64,000 bases of DNA from Linnemannia elongata (Eukaryota > Mortierellomycota > Mortierellomycetes > Mortierellales > Mortierellaceae). Shown piece after piece: positions 32,599-45,300 of this stretch. Location of the stretch: the NCBI GenBank assembly GCA_036320915.1, contig JAXBDG010000004.1, forward strand, positions 372,001 to 436,000, in the 5' to 3' direction. How positions within the stretch are numbered: position 1 is the stretch's first letter; each line of letters starts with the position of its first letter. The notes under the pieces are model-generated. The model was given only the letters and a program-made list of their open reading frames with translations, was not told the origin of the DNA and did no database searches. Made by a program: the position numbers and the translations under genes.

Positions 32599-32991
32599 AT
32601 GGCCACCTTCTCCTCTCTCAACACCATCACCTTGGCCCTTCTCGCCATCATTCTCGCCATCGCTACCGTTCAATCCGCCCCCACCCCCGCCCCTAGCCCC
32701 GCCCCCGTTGCTGACCCCAAAGTACCCGTCTTCTCGATCTTCTCCAAGGACAACGAAAAGGGTGCTACGGCCACCGTCTCCAAGTTCGGTTGCCACAACC
32801 ACGGCCTCAAGGCTGTTGCCGGAGTCCACTACCGTAGCGGCCCTCATGCTCAGATCAAGTTCTATACTGGCAAGGACTGCAAGGGCAAGGTGACCCACTC
32901 GATGCCCATTAACACTTACAAGTCGATGGGTGGTCCTTACAAGTCTCAGAGTGTTCTTGTCTTCAAGGGCACCGGTACTACCATGCAGTAA
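32599..32991 (+). CDS. Small secreted protein with Ala-Pro linker (130 aa)
   Basis: Single exon. The start is the ATG at 32599; the frame is open upstream but that part is CT-rich leader. Residues 1-26 form a signal peptide ending TVQSA, followed by a PTPAPSPAPV linker, then a compact domain of about 90 residues with only two cysteines (FGCHNH and GKDCKG), likely one disulfide. Strand-turn periodicity with Y-x-G and G-x-S patterns (KFYTGKDC, GGPYKSQSVLVF) resembles a beta/gamma-crystallin-like fold, but I cannot confirm this. High use of C-ending codons suggests strong expression. Probably a cell-wall or extracellular protein of unknown function. Confidence 0.8.
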   Translation: MATFSSLNTITLALLAIILAIATVQSAPTPAPSPAPVADPKVPVFSIFSKDNEKGATATVSKFGCHNHGLKAVAGVHYRSGPHAQIKFYTGKDCKGKVTHSMPINTYKSMGGPYKSQSVLVFKGTGTTMQ

Positions 32992-33479
32992 ACTAGCTGC
33001 TGGTATTCGAGAACAAGGCGTTTACAACACATACCTTCGACCGACCCCTCTTTCTGTACTTTTACACTGCTAAACCCCTTTGCGATGTTGTATCCCATCC
33101 TTGTGGAGGGTGTGGAACATCAAACCAAAAAAAAACCTCCCAATAACAATAAACTGGCATAAAAGCGTTTTATGACACCCATCATCGACCCATGTATTAT
33201 GACTGCTTGTGAGAGAGGAATGGAACGAAAAAAAGGGCGTTTGTCTCTTGTGAACAAACATTCGTGCTCCTTGCTCTTTTGAGTTCTTCTTGCACTCTTA
33301 GCCTCCAGCCACACCTCTTCCCGTATCCTCTTTGCTCGGCACCCTTCAGTCCCTTTCGCTTCTTGGCAACCTTACTTTTAGTTGGAGTGATCTCTTGTCT
33401 TTTTTTCCTTTCTACTACTTTTCCATTCACTCATTCCTTATACCTCCATCACCCCTCCCTCTTTCTCTCTCACTCTCTC
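32992..33479. other. Intergenic
   Basis: 3' flank of the secreted-protein gene and CT-rich leader of the next gene. No gene seen. Confidence 0.5.
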
Positions 33480-36025
33480 ATGAGCTATAACGACAGAAAA
33501 TCGGCGCCAGTGGATGAGCAAGCGACGTTCGGCAACCAGGCGCCCTTTGCCTCCCCCGTAGGCCCCTCAGCGCCTCATGACCCTTACATCCCCAGTAAGT
33601 TTCTACTTTCCCGTCTCTGGACTTCGCCCTTTTTGTAGTGATGGATTGTACCTTATCAGTCTCTGAGGTTGACGATCAGTCCCGTGCCAAGACTAACAGT
33701 CGATATATGTCTTTTATCAGTCCCGACGGACGTCCCACCATCCTATAGTGCAGCTCCATCGCCCGTGGGGGCAGCAGTCAGCAGGAACCCACAGACGTTC
33801 CTTCCTCCTCCCTCTGCTCCTCCACAAGGCCCCAACACGCCACAACATAACCCTTACAGTTACAACCCACCAGCGGGAGCACCACCACCACTTGCAGGAG
33901 GAGGACTGAATCCTAATTCTCCTAGGCATCACCCACAGTCGCCTTATTTCTCACCTCCTCCTCTACCACAGCAACAATACCAACAGCCGCATTATGGAGG
34001 AGCTGGACCTTCGACCAATTATGGCGCGACCAACAACAACAACCTCCCACCACCACCTCCACAAGGGTTTTACTATGATAATAATGGGCAGCCATACCAA
34101 CCGGTAGTTACTGCCCCGCTTGTCCCTAGAGCACCTCATGGACGGAGAGTGAGGGGAGTTGTTAGCAGCGATAGTGATAGTTCGGGTGATGAACATCATC
34201 CCCATCGGAGGACGCCTCGTCCACGAAGTAAGTTGAACGATATACTTCTACTACTTCGCAGACCATTTTTTTTTCTGTTCTCTCGTTGTTGCTCTCTGCT
34301 CTTATTTTCTCTCATGGAGGGCCAGACGTCAACAAACAGACAGCAAGTCGTCAAGAACGAATAGAAAAAAAAAAAGTGCGGCGTGTGTCCGAAATGAGCA
34401 CCTAAACAGGAAATGATTACTCCATCTACACAACAACGCCCAGACACGATCGAAAATTCTCACATCTCTCTTCTGTGGCCCGTAATGCAAATGGTTTGAT
34501 AGGGAATAAGAAAAAATCGGGAAGCTGCTGTTCATGCTGCTGTCTCACCATCTTGTTCCTCTTCCTCTACTGTTGGTACCTCATCAAGTCCTTTGTAAGT
34601 TGCAGCCGTAGTAGACCGATTATCATGTCGATTTTTTGTAATGTCAGTCCCCGGACAAGATGAACGACGAATAGGGAAGAAGTGTAAGGAAAGAGTACTA
34701 ACGGATATGTTATGGTTTTGTATGTTTTCTTGAGTAGGCTTTCCCGGATTACTCGTGTACGGACGCGGATAATGTTAGCATCGACACGATGTATGTCCCC
34801 CTGGTATCTGGATTGAACTTTGAGTACAAGGCCTCTGAGGAAGTTGTAAGTTTCGCTTTAGACAAAACTAGAGAGTAATACTCCTTTGCAAGCAGATGCA
34901 GAATGTTTTTGTTCGCCAAGACAAAGAAGGGAGCCAGACAAAGAAGGGAGTAACTGGACGTAAAGCCTAACACACACCTACTCCTACCTTCCCTCATGCA
35001 TCGTAGTCGGGAAACATTGTAGTCAGCGAATCGGAAACATGGGACGAAAAGAGAATCAGGATCGTCGTCGTCAAAAAGGCGTACTCGTCAAAAACCCTCG
35101 ACCAAATCACCCACACCCTCAAAACTGTCAACGGTACCACCGTCTCCCGAGTCCATCTTAAGGATACGCTAAGCAAGGATCAAAAGGAAAAGATTTCGAA
35201 GCATGGTGGGTGTCTTCGTGCTGATGTGCAGATCATCTACCCTCGCGCCTCGTCCTCTTTTGCTTCTCGGAGTGAGAGCGAGAGTGGCGTTGTTACGACT
35301 GGTTCTGAATCTGTACGGGATTTGGGAGCGCTCAGTCTGAGTACTATCTCGGGCGAGATCTCGGTCAAGATGGCGTCGAGTGGAGCCGAGGCTTACAGTC
35401 TGGACTCTTTGGGAGTCAAGGTCGTGCATGGAGATGTGGAGTTTAATAACTTGGTCGTAGTCAGGAAGACGCATGTCGAGATTGTCAATGGTCAGGTGTT
35501 GGCAGATTTGACGACTGCGGGAGCTATCAAGGTCGATATGGTCAATGGGGGTATGGGATTGACAATTGATTCTGCAGCACCCCGGACAAAGCCGGCGTCA
35601 GGAAGTGGTATTGGTGATTGGTCGCCTGAGAATCTGGATGTTCAGGTCAATGCGGTCAATGGACCCGTCAGTGTTACCTTTGTAAGCCCCCTCCTCCTAT
35701 TTTTTGGTCGCTTTTCTTATGTGAAATGGAGAGACAAAACCAAACGACAGTGTTCTGACACTTTCTTTTTCTTTTACTTGTATTTAAATAGAGGAATCAT
35801 TTCCATGGCCATTTCACGCTAGAGAGCAAGGTCGGGTCGACATCTTTCACGGTTCCCCCAGGCGACAGGAAGACGACCCCCACCAACCCAAGCGGTAAGC
35901 ACGAGGGATGGGTTTCGGAGGATGGTAAAGAGCCCCACTCACCGCTCCCCAGACTTGTTGCCATGACTGCCATTGGTACCATCAAAGTCAAAGTCGAGCC
36001 CAACAACAGATATACCAGCCCTTGA
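33480..36025 (+). CDS. Single-pass membrane protein with beta-rich outer domain, paralog C
   Basis: Six exons: join(33480..33594, 33721..34227, 34503..34594, 34738..34845, 35007..35681, 35792..36025), 576 aa. The long N-terminal tail (about 1-207) is Pro/Asn/Gln-rich and disordered, with a PPxY motif (VPPSYSAA). A cysteine cluster (GSCCSCCC) sits directly at the membrane helix (about 222-238), a likely palmitoylation site. The outer domain has the same repeated beta turns as paralogs A and B (VVHGDVEFNNLVV, EIVNGQVLADL) and the final exon starts RNHFHGHFTLESK, matching the G-H-x-L segment of A and B. It lacks their dileucine signal and has one extra intron in the N-terminal tail. Branch site TACTAAC is visible before exon 4. 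Function unknown. Confidence 0.83.
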
Positions 36026-36618
36026 ATAGTTTGCTTTTGTAATGCATTGAAGTAGATTAAAGAACATTTATATCTAATTTGGTTGACCTTTCGCACACCT
36101 CTGTATGTTTATTCTTGTCGTACCTTGCAAGGTTATTCTGCCACGTTTCGAATGCTAGGCAGTACCTAGTACCTACTTAGAAGAGAGTGTCTGAAATGAC
36201 TCCGATGGAAGAACAAGGAAGACAGAAGAAAGAGTAAACGCAAGCGCCATCTACACACGCGATGGTTACATTATATGAGAGCAGTGGCACCATTGGCCTT
36301 ACTTCGAAGTAGGACATGAAGGGTGGCCACGTAAAGAAAGCAAAAGAGGACACAAGGTCAAAAGGTCAATGAGAAGAGAGAACGAATTCTAACGGCTGGT
36401 TGGCCAATGAGATCGGCTCGGTCGTTCTCTCGGAACTCGCTTCCTGCTCTCATTGACAAAGCACATAATGTTTACCCCCCCTTCTCCTTTGTTGTCTGTT
36501 CTTTACTTTTTCTTCATTGGGCATTTATCCGCTTTCTTTTCTTTTTTTCTTTTTTCTCCACCCTCTCCGTTTCACTCCTCCCCTATCAACAACAACAGTA
36601 ACGACAATAAGAACATAT
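36026..36618. other. Intergenic
   Basis: Spacer and CT-rich 5' leader of the following gene. No other feature seen. Confidence 0.5.
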
Positions 36619-38710
36619 ATGGCCGACAGCAAAGGAGCCGCACCTGCCTCTGCGGGTTGGAGAAAGTACGCCTTCCTCAATCTGACCCCCGCCCAATACT
36701 TTGTTCGTCTCATCCCCGCGATCGTCTATGGCTTCTACATGTACTCCACCCGCGGACCCTTCCAGCCCGCCTCCTGCACCAGCTTCGGACTTTCCTGTCC
36801 CATGACCACTAACCACATCGCGGGTGTTCTCGAGCGGCCCGAATACTATGGCCAGGTCTTGGGATACTACACCGACCTGATCGCGAAATCTGAGGATCTC
36901 GGCGGCTCTCTTGCAGTCTTTGTTGACGGCCAACCCGTAATCGATGTCTATACAGGATTCAAGGATCTGGCTCGCACGCAGGCCTACGACAATACCACCC
37001 TTCAACAGGTCTATTCTTCTGGCAAGGCTGTCGAGGGCATTATTATTGCCCGCTTGGTCGATCAGGGCAAGCTGGACTATGAGGCCAAAATTGTCGAGTA
37101 CTGGCCCGAGTTTGGACAGAATGGAAAGGAGGAGGTTCGGTTGAGGGATCTGATGGTCCATGAATCTGGTGTGCCGGCATTGGATGATGAAGACAAACTC
37201 GATGCGCTCTCATGGGCCTCGCAGGGGGATGAGGAAAAGTTCTCAGCGCGTTTGGCTCGACAGCCTCATGTCTTTGGCGGCAAGCCGACCCGTGCCTACC
37301 ATGCAATCACGCGTGGCTGGTTCCTGAACGAGATTGTCAAGCGGGTTGATCCCAAGGGCCGGACGATTGGGCAGATTGCGCAACAGGACTTGATGACCAA
37401 CTATGAGGACTTGGAGTTGTACTACTCCAAGCTGCCCAAGGAGACGGACTGGGAGGAACGTCTGTCGCCCATGCACGACTACCCTCTCCTTCGCCTCCTC
37501 GGTCGTCTGGTCTTGCCACAGGTGGTTCAGAACAGTAAGGTCTTTGGTAGCCCGCGCACGCTGCCTTTACACTGGATTGTCAAGAAATCGTTTGAGAGCA
37601 AGTCAATTACTGCCAGAGCTCTTACGCCCAAGTTTGCTCCCTGGCCCCGTCTCTTCCGCACGCCTGAGGCACATGTACATGAGGGCACCAGCTTCTCTCT
37701 CAAGACTAATGCCCACTCTGTAAGTGTTTCTGTTCGATTGTGTTCTCTCAATTGCTCTCCGTTGGCTTCCTTCACGTCTTCCTTTTTGAGATCCTTTCCC
37801 ACACTTCCTTTCTCAATTTCAGAGTCAGAGGGGTCTTCTTTTTTCAAATGTCCTTTATTGTTGAAATTGGATAGGTGTCACCATGTCATGGTTCCCATGG
37901 ATGACTGCATGGTTGGGCACTGCTCTGAGCTGAAGACGGAGAGAAAGAGAGGGGCGGCTGAGTTTGATGCTCTTCCTGTTCCTCCTGTTTCCTGTTTCCT
38001 GTTTCCTGTTTCCAGCTTCCCACTCTTTTTTTCCTTGTTACTCTATCCGATGCTTTGTCCACCCTAAGGACCTGGCAATATCCCTGTTGTCAGTCAGGGC
38101 TCTCGTATCGGTGTCGGTTTTATACAATGTCATATGTAATCCAGCATTGGTTGTGTCGTCGCGCTCAAATTGTTTAACCGATTTCCTACCCTTTTTTTTT
38201 CCCACACCTACTTTTCGCCAACTCTTGTTTCTTTTCCCTTGCTTCACGCATATGAAAAATATATAGCTCGCGAGGTTGATGTCAATGATGGCTAACAAGG
38301 GCGGCTCCACAAGACCAGGTGAACCTGACCTCCTCTCCGCTAAAACCTACACCCAAGCAACAACCCTTCACGGCGCCGCCTTCGACGAAGTCACCGGCGA
38401 GACCTTCCCCCTCTCCATCGGAGGCTGGGTCAAGACCCGCAACTTCTACGGTGATGGCCCTTTGAAGGGCGTTGAAGTCCAGGGGTGGGCTGGAGCTGGA
38501 GGCTCGATGATTATGTGGATTGAGGAGTTGGGTATTGGGTTCTCGTATGTTACCAATGCGTTTTCGGCGCCCGAGACGCTTTTGGGAGATTATCGTGGCA
38601 AGACGCTGTTGGATCGGGTTGTTTATGCTCGTAAGGGCGAGTTGGGGTTGTTGCCCAAGAAGAAGGCTCCTGAAGGACAAGCTGAAGCTGGAGCTGAGGA
38701 GAAGAAGTAG
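36619..38710 (+). CDS. Beta-lactamase-fold (class C / LACTB-esterase type) protein, membrane-anchored
   Basis: Two exons, join(36619..37719, 38267..38710), 514 aa. A hydrophobic N-terminal segment (about 28-42, FVRLIPAIVYGFYMY) probably anchors it. The serine-hydrolase SxxK motif is S133-S-G-K136 in QQVYSSGKAVEG. The family's catalytic tyrosine is likely Y227 in YHAITRGW, following the usual substrate-loop landmark LMVHESGVP (179-186). The second exon starts LARLMSMMANKGG, the standard helix of this family. A C-terminal Lys/Glu-rich tail ends it. Such fungal proteins are esterases, transesterases or peptidases rather than antibiotic-resistance enzymes; the substrate is unknown. The intron is long (547 nt) and carries a TTCCTGTTTCCTG repeat. 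Confidence 0.88.
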
Positions 38711-41626
38711 AGAGAAGAGGATCATTGAGAAGGTTGGCAGAACAAGACAGAATATTCGATTCCAAAAATAACAACAATAACTGTAACCCCATTACTTTTT
38801 ATTACTCCATGGGTTCGATTATGTATTCTAGCATCGAGGATGATGCCTTTGAGTGTTTGCTCTTGTCAACAAATGGGTCAGCATGGTTACTTGTATTTCA
38901 TCATGCAAGAGAATAACAACATTATTGGGCGTATTATTTTTCAGCCTGGGTCCCTTCACTCGTTCGTGTACGTGAAGCACTCATTCATAGCCCAATAAAA
39001 AAAACCACCCAGGGTACTGTACACTTTCTAGACTTTTTGATCTTGAACTTCGTTTGACCAGGGTAAGCACAAAGACGAAGGAGAGAGGGAGGAACGAGCA
39101 CTCAAGTCGAGCAGCCATTGGGGGAGAAGGAATTGCATTTTTCTTGTCTGCTTTTTGCCTTGTGCTTTATCACACTTGCCCTGCTTCTTTGCTTGTGATT
39201 GCCTTGGTCTATCTGCTTGGTCTATTTGATGTATCTGGTTTACCGCTTTTCCCTCACCTCATTTCTGTCTCGCGCTTTGCTGTACTTCCCCTCCCCCCTT
39301 TTGCTTGAATGTATTTTTTTCGTTCTCACGACATTGCCAGTGTGTGATTTTCGTCTATTCTTGCATGTTTTTTGGAACCAAAATTGCTTTTTGCATTGCT
39401 CGCTTCATTTTTCTTTTGACACATGTGGATGCGCAAAGTGAGCAAAGGGATAATGCGTACAAGCAAAAAAAAAAAAAAGAAAATGCGTGAATGCAATGAA
39501 AGAAAGTGCGTGAAAGTAAAAGAAAAGTGGTGGGTGGATTTCGCCTTCCTCCTACCCGATTGCTTCATGGACATATGTCTGTTCTCGCAACTTCTTTACC
39601 CCCCCCCCCCCCCCCCCCCCCCCCTGCCTGCCTGCCTACCTGCCATGCCCATTCAATCCCAATATTGCATGCATCTTTTCTATTCCTTGACCCTTGGGAG
39701 AGTGGCCTTCTAGAAGGGCAAGATCTTGCGTGCATGCGTGTGCACTTTTTTTTTTCTTGTTTGTTTCCTGGGAGAGGCGTTGTTTCTTCATGAAGTGAAC
39801 AAAGGTGAAAGACAGGAACACTATTGCGTGACGTGAAAAGGACACACCAATGGAGGCAACGGCTCTTTTTTTCACTTTATGTCCTACTATCATAGGTGCA
39901 CTTTGTCTAGGGTCCCAGAGGTACCTTGGAGTCTCAAATGTTAATAAGCTAATAAGGTAGGGAGAAGTTAGGTAGAAAAGCCCCCTCTATGAGTGCACCA
40001 ATAATGAAGGGAGGGGGGTCTTTGTCGTCTATGATTTTCTATCACTTTTGTTCTTTGTTCTTCCATAGCAAGTTACCTCTTTCCCTTCCCCCCCTCCTTG
40101 TCAACGGTTCAATGCCAAGGTCCATGGTTCCAAGATCCAATGGGATCTAGAAATGTACCAAGGTTGAATGAGCAAAATAGAAAAAAAAAAGGGACATGTA
40201 CATGTACATGCAATTTTGATTGCGACGACACATCAAGCAATCCAATTCCAATGTACCAATGAGACGATGGGGGGTCCCTTCCCCTTTACATCATAGGACC
40301 CCAATCTCGTCCCTCGTTCGTCCCCTTTGTCCTAGAAAACATTAGAATTACAAAAAAAAAATAAAAAATCCCCAGAAATAGCTTTCTCCCGAGGAGGGAG
40401 GTTTCTATGCTTACGTAGAATCTTTGTCTTGGAGATTTGCCTTACCCTTTCTACGTATCCTCATGATTGGATTTGGACTAGTACAACCATAGTCAAAGAA
40501 TGGGCCCATCGCATCGGAAAAAAAGATGGCCAATTGATATGTAGAACGCAGCAAACAAACAAACAAACAAACAAGTGTGTGAGAACGAGAAGAGTGAGCA
40601 CAATTGTGAAAATAGGAAGAAGAGGAGAATGGAACGATACGTGTCCATACGGGTCCAAGCAACTGTGCATGCACCAGCGGTGAGGACAGGGCATAGCTGA
40701 TAGCTGATAGCTGAGCTGAAGACCAAAAACAACCAAAAAAACCAGGGCTCTGAAATTCATGCAAAAAAAAAAAAATGGCGTTTGGCTTAGTAGGGTCGAT
40801 AAAGGCACGTACACGGATTAAGGAACATGGAAAGGAGGGAGCGAATATAGGTTCCCGTTGCTACAATACTCCAGAAAGCCAGGCTGAACGTTATCCGGTC
40901 ACTTTATTAGCCCATAAAAATGTTGTTTTGTACCAGGGCAATTGTACTAAAAATGAGACAGCCTGGCCTGGGCTTACCGTGCTTATTGCTCTTCTTGCTT
41001 TGTGCTTTGCCCTTTGCCTTTTGCTTCGAGAAAGTTCATATTTTGGGGGAGAGGGAAAGGGAAGGGGAAGGGGAAGAGAAGGGGAAGGGGAGCGAGGTAG
41101 GTCCTCTCAATGTGACCTTCGAACTGTTGATGCAATTGAACAAACCGAAGGCAAACAACAAGTTATCTTTAAGAAGGGTGCGCTGACGCGCTTTTTTTGT
41201 TTTGTTGAGAGCACTTGTCATAATTTATTTCAAGGTGCTGTTTTTCTATTCAATGACATATTAATCCATGACACGTTCAAACCTTTTGCACCATTTCCCC
41301 CAAAGGTCCAAGAATTGTCTCCTTGTCAATTGCCTAAGACTTAAGTGCCCCCCTTGAACAAACAACACTCAAACAAAACAGACTCTGTTTTTGTTGTGTG
41401 GGGTGCAAAGACTGAATCAAAACAAACGTATATTCTATTTTGTTAGATTGCTATGTATTGGCGAACCCATTGGTATATTCTCATGCTTCTCCCATTCCCT
41501 GCCCTTGTTCCCAGGCCTCGACTCAAAGAACGCAATCAATCGCGATTGTCGCTCCCTCTCCCCTCGCTCACACTATCCTCTTAGTGTCGTCGCGTTAACG
41601 GTTTGATGACGGGTTGAGATTTTTTG
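38711..41626. other. 2.9-kb non-coding interval
   Basis: Contains the 27-C run at 39599-39625, an (ACAA)n run at 40551-40573, a GTACATGTACATG palindrome near 40196-40210, a GGGAAGGGGAAG tract near 41055-41090, and many A/T homopolymers. A 189-codon frame at 40775-41344 crosses this low-complexity DNA and is not convincing. No conserved domain was found on either strand. Confidence 0.5.
39599..39625. repeat. Poly-C run (27 nt)
   Basis: 27 consecutive C, followed by (TGCC)n. Long G/C homopolymers are rare next to the common A/T runs of this region and prone to sequencing-length error. Confidence 0.9.
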
Positions 41627-41634
41627 TATAAATA
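41627..41634 (+). promoter_or_regulatory. TATA box for the first C2-domain gene
   Basis: TATAAATA, about 109 nt before the ATG at 41736. Confidence 0.65.
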
Positions 41635-41735
41635 CCTCCCTCCTCATGGTGTATTTCCCATTCTTCTCCTCATCACTACACACAGCTCTTCTCTTCTCCC
41701 ACACTCAACCCCCAAACACCAACTTATAACCAAAC

Positions 41736-42365
41736 ATGACCCACACTCTCAAGGTTACCGTTCACCAGGCCGACCACCTCGAGGACGTCGAGCGCTTCGG
41801 CAAGAACGACCCCTATGCCCGCATCTCCCTCAACGTTGACTTCAAGCACAACGCAAAGACCCAGACCCTCAAGAACGCCGGAAAGGAGGCCGCTTGGAAC
41901 AAGACCTTGGAGCTCGCTGACTTCAACCCCCAGGAGCACGATACCCTCTACCTCGAGATCCTCGATGAGGAGACTATGGCTGACGAGCCCATTGCCTTCA
42001 CTGCCATTCCCCTCCACCAGGTCCTCGGTGCCCCCGGACACGCTCTCCGTGGCCGCTTCGATCTCCACACCGTCAAGGGCAAGCAGAGGGGTGAGGTCCT
42101 CCTCACCATTGTTGTTGTCAACGCCGGCCAGACTGAGGGTGCCCACCCACAGTCCGAGGTCCGCGGTGTTGTCAAGCTCGACTCTGCCCAGCAAGCCCGC
42201 ATCAACAGCCTCTCCCGCAAGGAGTCGGCCAGTGATGCTGGAGCTGCCGCCCTTCTCATTGGTGGCCTCATCGCCGGCAAGGCCCTCCATGACTCTCAAA
42301 AGGATGCCAAGAAGGTCGCCCACGACCAGCAGGAGCAGGCCAAGGCTGAGAACCGCGAGTACTAA
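41736..42365 (+). CDS. C2-domain protein, 209 aa
   Basis: Single exon with strongly biased, C-ending codons, a sign of high expression. Residues 1-125 form a C2 domain: LKVTVHQADHLEDVERFGKNDPYARI is the classic first-loop region (given here only as landmarks FGKNDPY and NVDFKHNAKT), with WNKTLEL and LEILDEETMAD following. The Ca2+-loop aspartates are only partly kept (D in NDPY, D in LDEE, D in ADEP), so calcium dependence is uncertain. After the C2 domain come SLSRKESASDAG and an Ala/Gly-rich hydrophobic stretch (AAALLIGGLIAGKAL, about 168-182) able to insert in a membrane, then a charged tail. It is a paralog of 45949-47019 with the same order of parts. Likely binds membranes; role unknown. 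Confidence 0.85.
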   Translation: MTHTLKVTVHQADHLEDVERFGKNDPYARISLNVDFKHNAKTQTLKNAGKEAAWNKTLELADFNPQEHDTLYLEILDEETMADEPIAFTAIPLHQVLGAPGHALRGRFDLHTVKGKQRGEVLLTIVVVNAGQTEGAHPQSEVRGVVKLDSAQQARINSLSRKESASDAGAAALLIGGLIAGKALHDSQKDAKKVAHDQQEQAKAENREY

Positions 42366-45300
42366 GCCATTGTACCATTTCAATACCCCTCTTCAGTACC
42401 ACTGTATATAACCCACCATTTCATTTACAAAAAAATTGACAGTTTGAACATCCCCTCAAAAAAATGAGTCGCGATTCAGGTGCTTCCTCACTTGAAGTTT
42501 GGTAGAGGGGTTGGCTTCCTGCCTCTCCATTCACCATTTGCGCTGTACTCTATTGTGTAAATAAAAAATTACAGAAAACAACATTTGCTCTGCCTCCAGT
42601 GTGCGTGTGTGTGTTAAAAAGTGGTTGAATGTGAAAGAACAAAAAGTAGAAGATTTCCAGGGGTGCGTGGGAGTATTGATTGGTCCGCCCCGCGGAGGGG
42701 TGAGGGGGGAGCAGGATACAAGGACATGGAATCGCAAAGTCGAACGAATGAGCGAGGGAACGCACCATGACTGTGGACCGATGAAGAGACCGCAAGGATA
42801 GGGAGATTGTTCGATGGAACAGAGGAAAGACAACGCGCGCACAGGTAAGAAAAAAAACAACTCAATTCTTCAAGTTGCAATGGGTCAAAGATGCCAAGAG
42901 GAGGAGGGGCAGAGGAGAAACATGGACAACAGGGGTGCGTGGGATGGGTTTGGGCTAATATTTTCTTTATTTTTCGTGCATTACCACATCACGTAAGACG
43001 ACGAGAGCAATGAAAGAATGGAAGGAAAGGAGGCAAAGGAGGCAAAGAAGGGGACAGAGTGCAATTCCATTCATGCACGAATATGAGAGACGGGTTCGTT
43101 CGCACACCGCCCCATGTCAATACTCCCCTCATCCTTTCCTCTTCCAACAGTAGCGTGAGATTCACACACACACAAAGAAGGGACGCCAACAGTTAACAGT
43201 TAACGATTCTAATCAAGAGGGAGGATAGTAACAAGATGATGAAGCGAGGATAAAACGACCATGCTTGCACTCCGCTTGTTCTCGATGACATGGGGGTTCG
43301 TATCGCGCTTATTTTTTTTGGCTTTTTTTTATTTGGTTCGTGTCTTCTTATCAGTACAAAGTGTCGCGTAGTCTCATAAGGACAAGGAAAGTGGACGAAC
43401 GATGTGGTGAACTTGACGACCACAACAACAACATCATCAACAGCATCACATCATCGCGAGAAGGTTGTAAAATAAAACGTAAGGGGAAGGGTAAAAGAAA
43501 GGAAATGTGACGGGAACGAGAAGAGACCACATACACCACACACGAAAAAAATACTCACACTCACCCACTCTTAAACCTACACTAGACAGAAAGACAGCAT
43601 AGTTGATGACAACGACATTGAAGCTGCGACTGAAAAGGGAAGAAATAGAGGGTCAAAGAAACAAAGCCTTTGGTCTCCCCTTCCTCCCCTTATTTTCGAC
43701 CAATCTCTTCGCGAGTTCTTTGTTTTTCCTACCTACAGTAGGCTTGCTTTCAGGGCCGGCATACATAAACACGACGAACAAGTCCCACAGCAAGTGTCAA
43801 TGCAAAGAAAAAGAGGCGATGCCAATGGCAAAGGCAAGACAGAGTAAGGGAGCAGGAAAGCGCAGGAAAGGACTACGCAGGACTGGACTTGGACTGGACT
43901 TTGGTCAGGAGAAAGGGCATCACAGGACAGGGCAAGGAAGGGACAAACACAAGTCGAGACTGGACAACACACACACCCCTCGACGTACCAATCGCACACG
44001 GGCGGAAAAGTGACTAAGGTTAAGCCAAGCCAAGGTAAGGCGCGACTCGATATGCCCCCTTGCGTTTTTCTTCATGACACAACAGCATCAGCGAACAGTA
44101 TGCTACCGTGCGACAGCCTTATGCAAATATGGCAGGAGAGAATACTCCACATACACATACATATAATCACGAAAGACAACATATGGCATGATCATATCAT
44201 ATCCATTATTGTTGTTTTTGTAGACATTACGACGGACAGCGGCACAGATAACAAACGATACGACAACGTTCGTCAAGGGCGTGCTGGAGGGGTGTGTTTT
44301 TTGGGCAGAGGCAAAGAGTAGGCCATTTCTTTAATTGCGCGAAAGCAGCAGCCAGTTACTACCACTTCGGTTCTTTTCCCACACCATCATTCTCCTTCAC
44401 TCTACTTCTTTCCATTTCTTCTCGTTCTGTACCTACATCTCCTTGTCTTCTCTTCATTCCTCTCTTACCGCATACCGTTCTCTATTCTTTGAATTTATCA
44501 GTGATTACCCCATCATCCATGAGGTTTTGGTCTCTGTCTTAAGCAGGCCTACTTTTTGATAAAGCGAACAACAGCTGATACCAGATAACCACAAAAAAAA
44601 TATTCAAAAAGGAGAATTTTTTCTCAGGGCATGAGGAGCATGCAAAATTCGCATACAGCCAGCCAGACAGATAAACCCAGGGGTAGCACTTCCCATTTGC
44701 TTTTCACTGTTTCTATTTTCTGCTTGTCCTGTCAGTTGCGGGTTGCGATATTTGGGATCAAAGGGGATAGGATAAGCAGGCAGTGTCCCACCCTATTTAC
44801 TGACGTTCTATGCTTTCTATGGAATTCCATGCCCTTCGTTCTGTACGGGCTTTTTTTCTTTTTATTTCAATTCTGACCACTACCGCCCTTGGTATTAGCA
44901 AAGAGCATGTTGCCCAATAGTAAATAGCTTAGGCCCAATGGATGGGCAATTCTTGGAGCCGGGGACTTAGGGGGCGGGACTGGCAAGCACAGAAAGAGAA
45001 GGAGTGATGAAACCAATATATTTCTATCCAGCGAATGACGTTGCGGGGGTGATGGTGTGGCAAGCCCGGGTTAACAGCAACCTAATTTTAGTATGGGGGA
45101 ACCCGCTTTCTTTATTCGCTCATTTAGGTGTTCAACGATGATGGGGTAGCACCCATTGACAAGGGTCGAGGGACATGGAGCAGCAGTGGACAAGCAATGG
45201 AAGCAGGAAGAACAGGATGGAAAGATGTAACAACTTGGTTCGCACTTCGTTCCAACGATACAGCCTGATCTGTCACCGCCACTCGCTTGCCCATCCCTGG

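Noticed and set aside
40775..41344. 189-codon plus-strand frame
   Set aside because: Runs through GGGAAGGGG low-complexity DNA, has no domain, no codon bias and no splice or promoter support.
41724..42383. 219-codon minus-strand frame
   Set aside because: Antisense shadow of the codon-biased C2 gene at 41736-42365.
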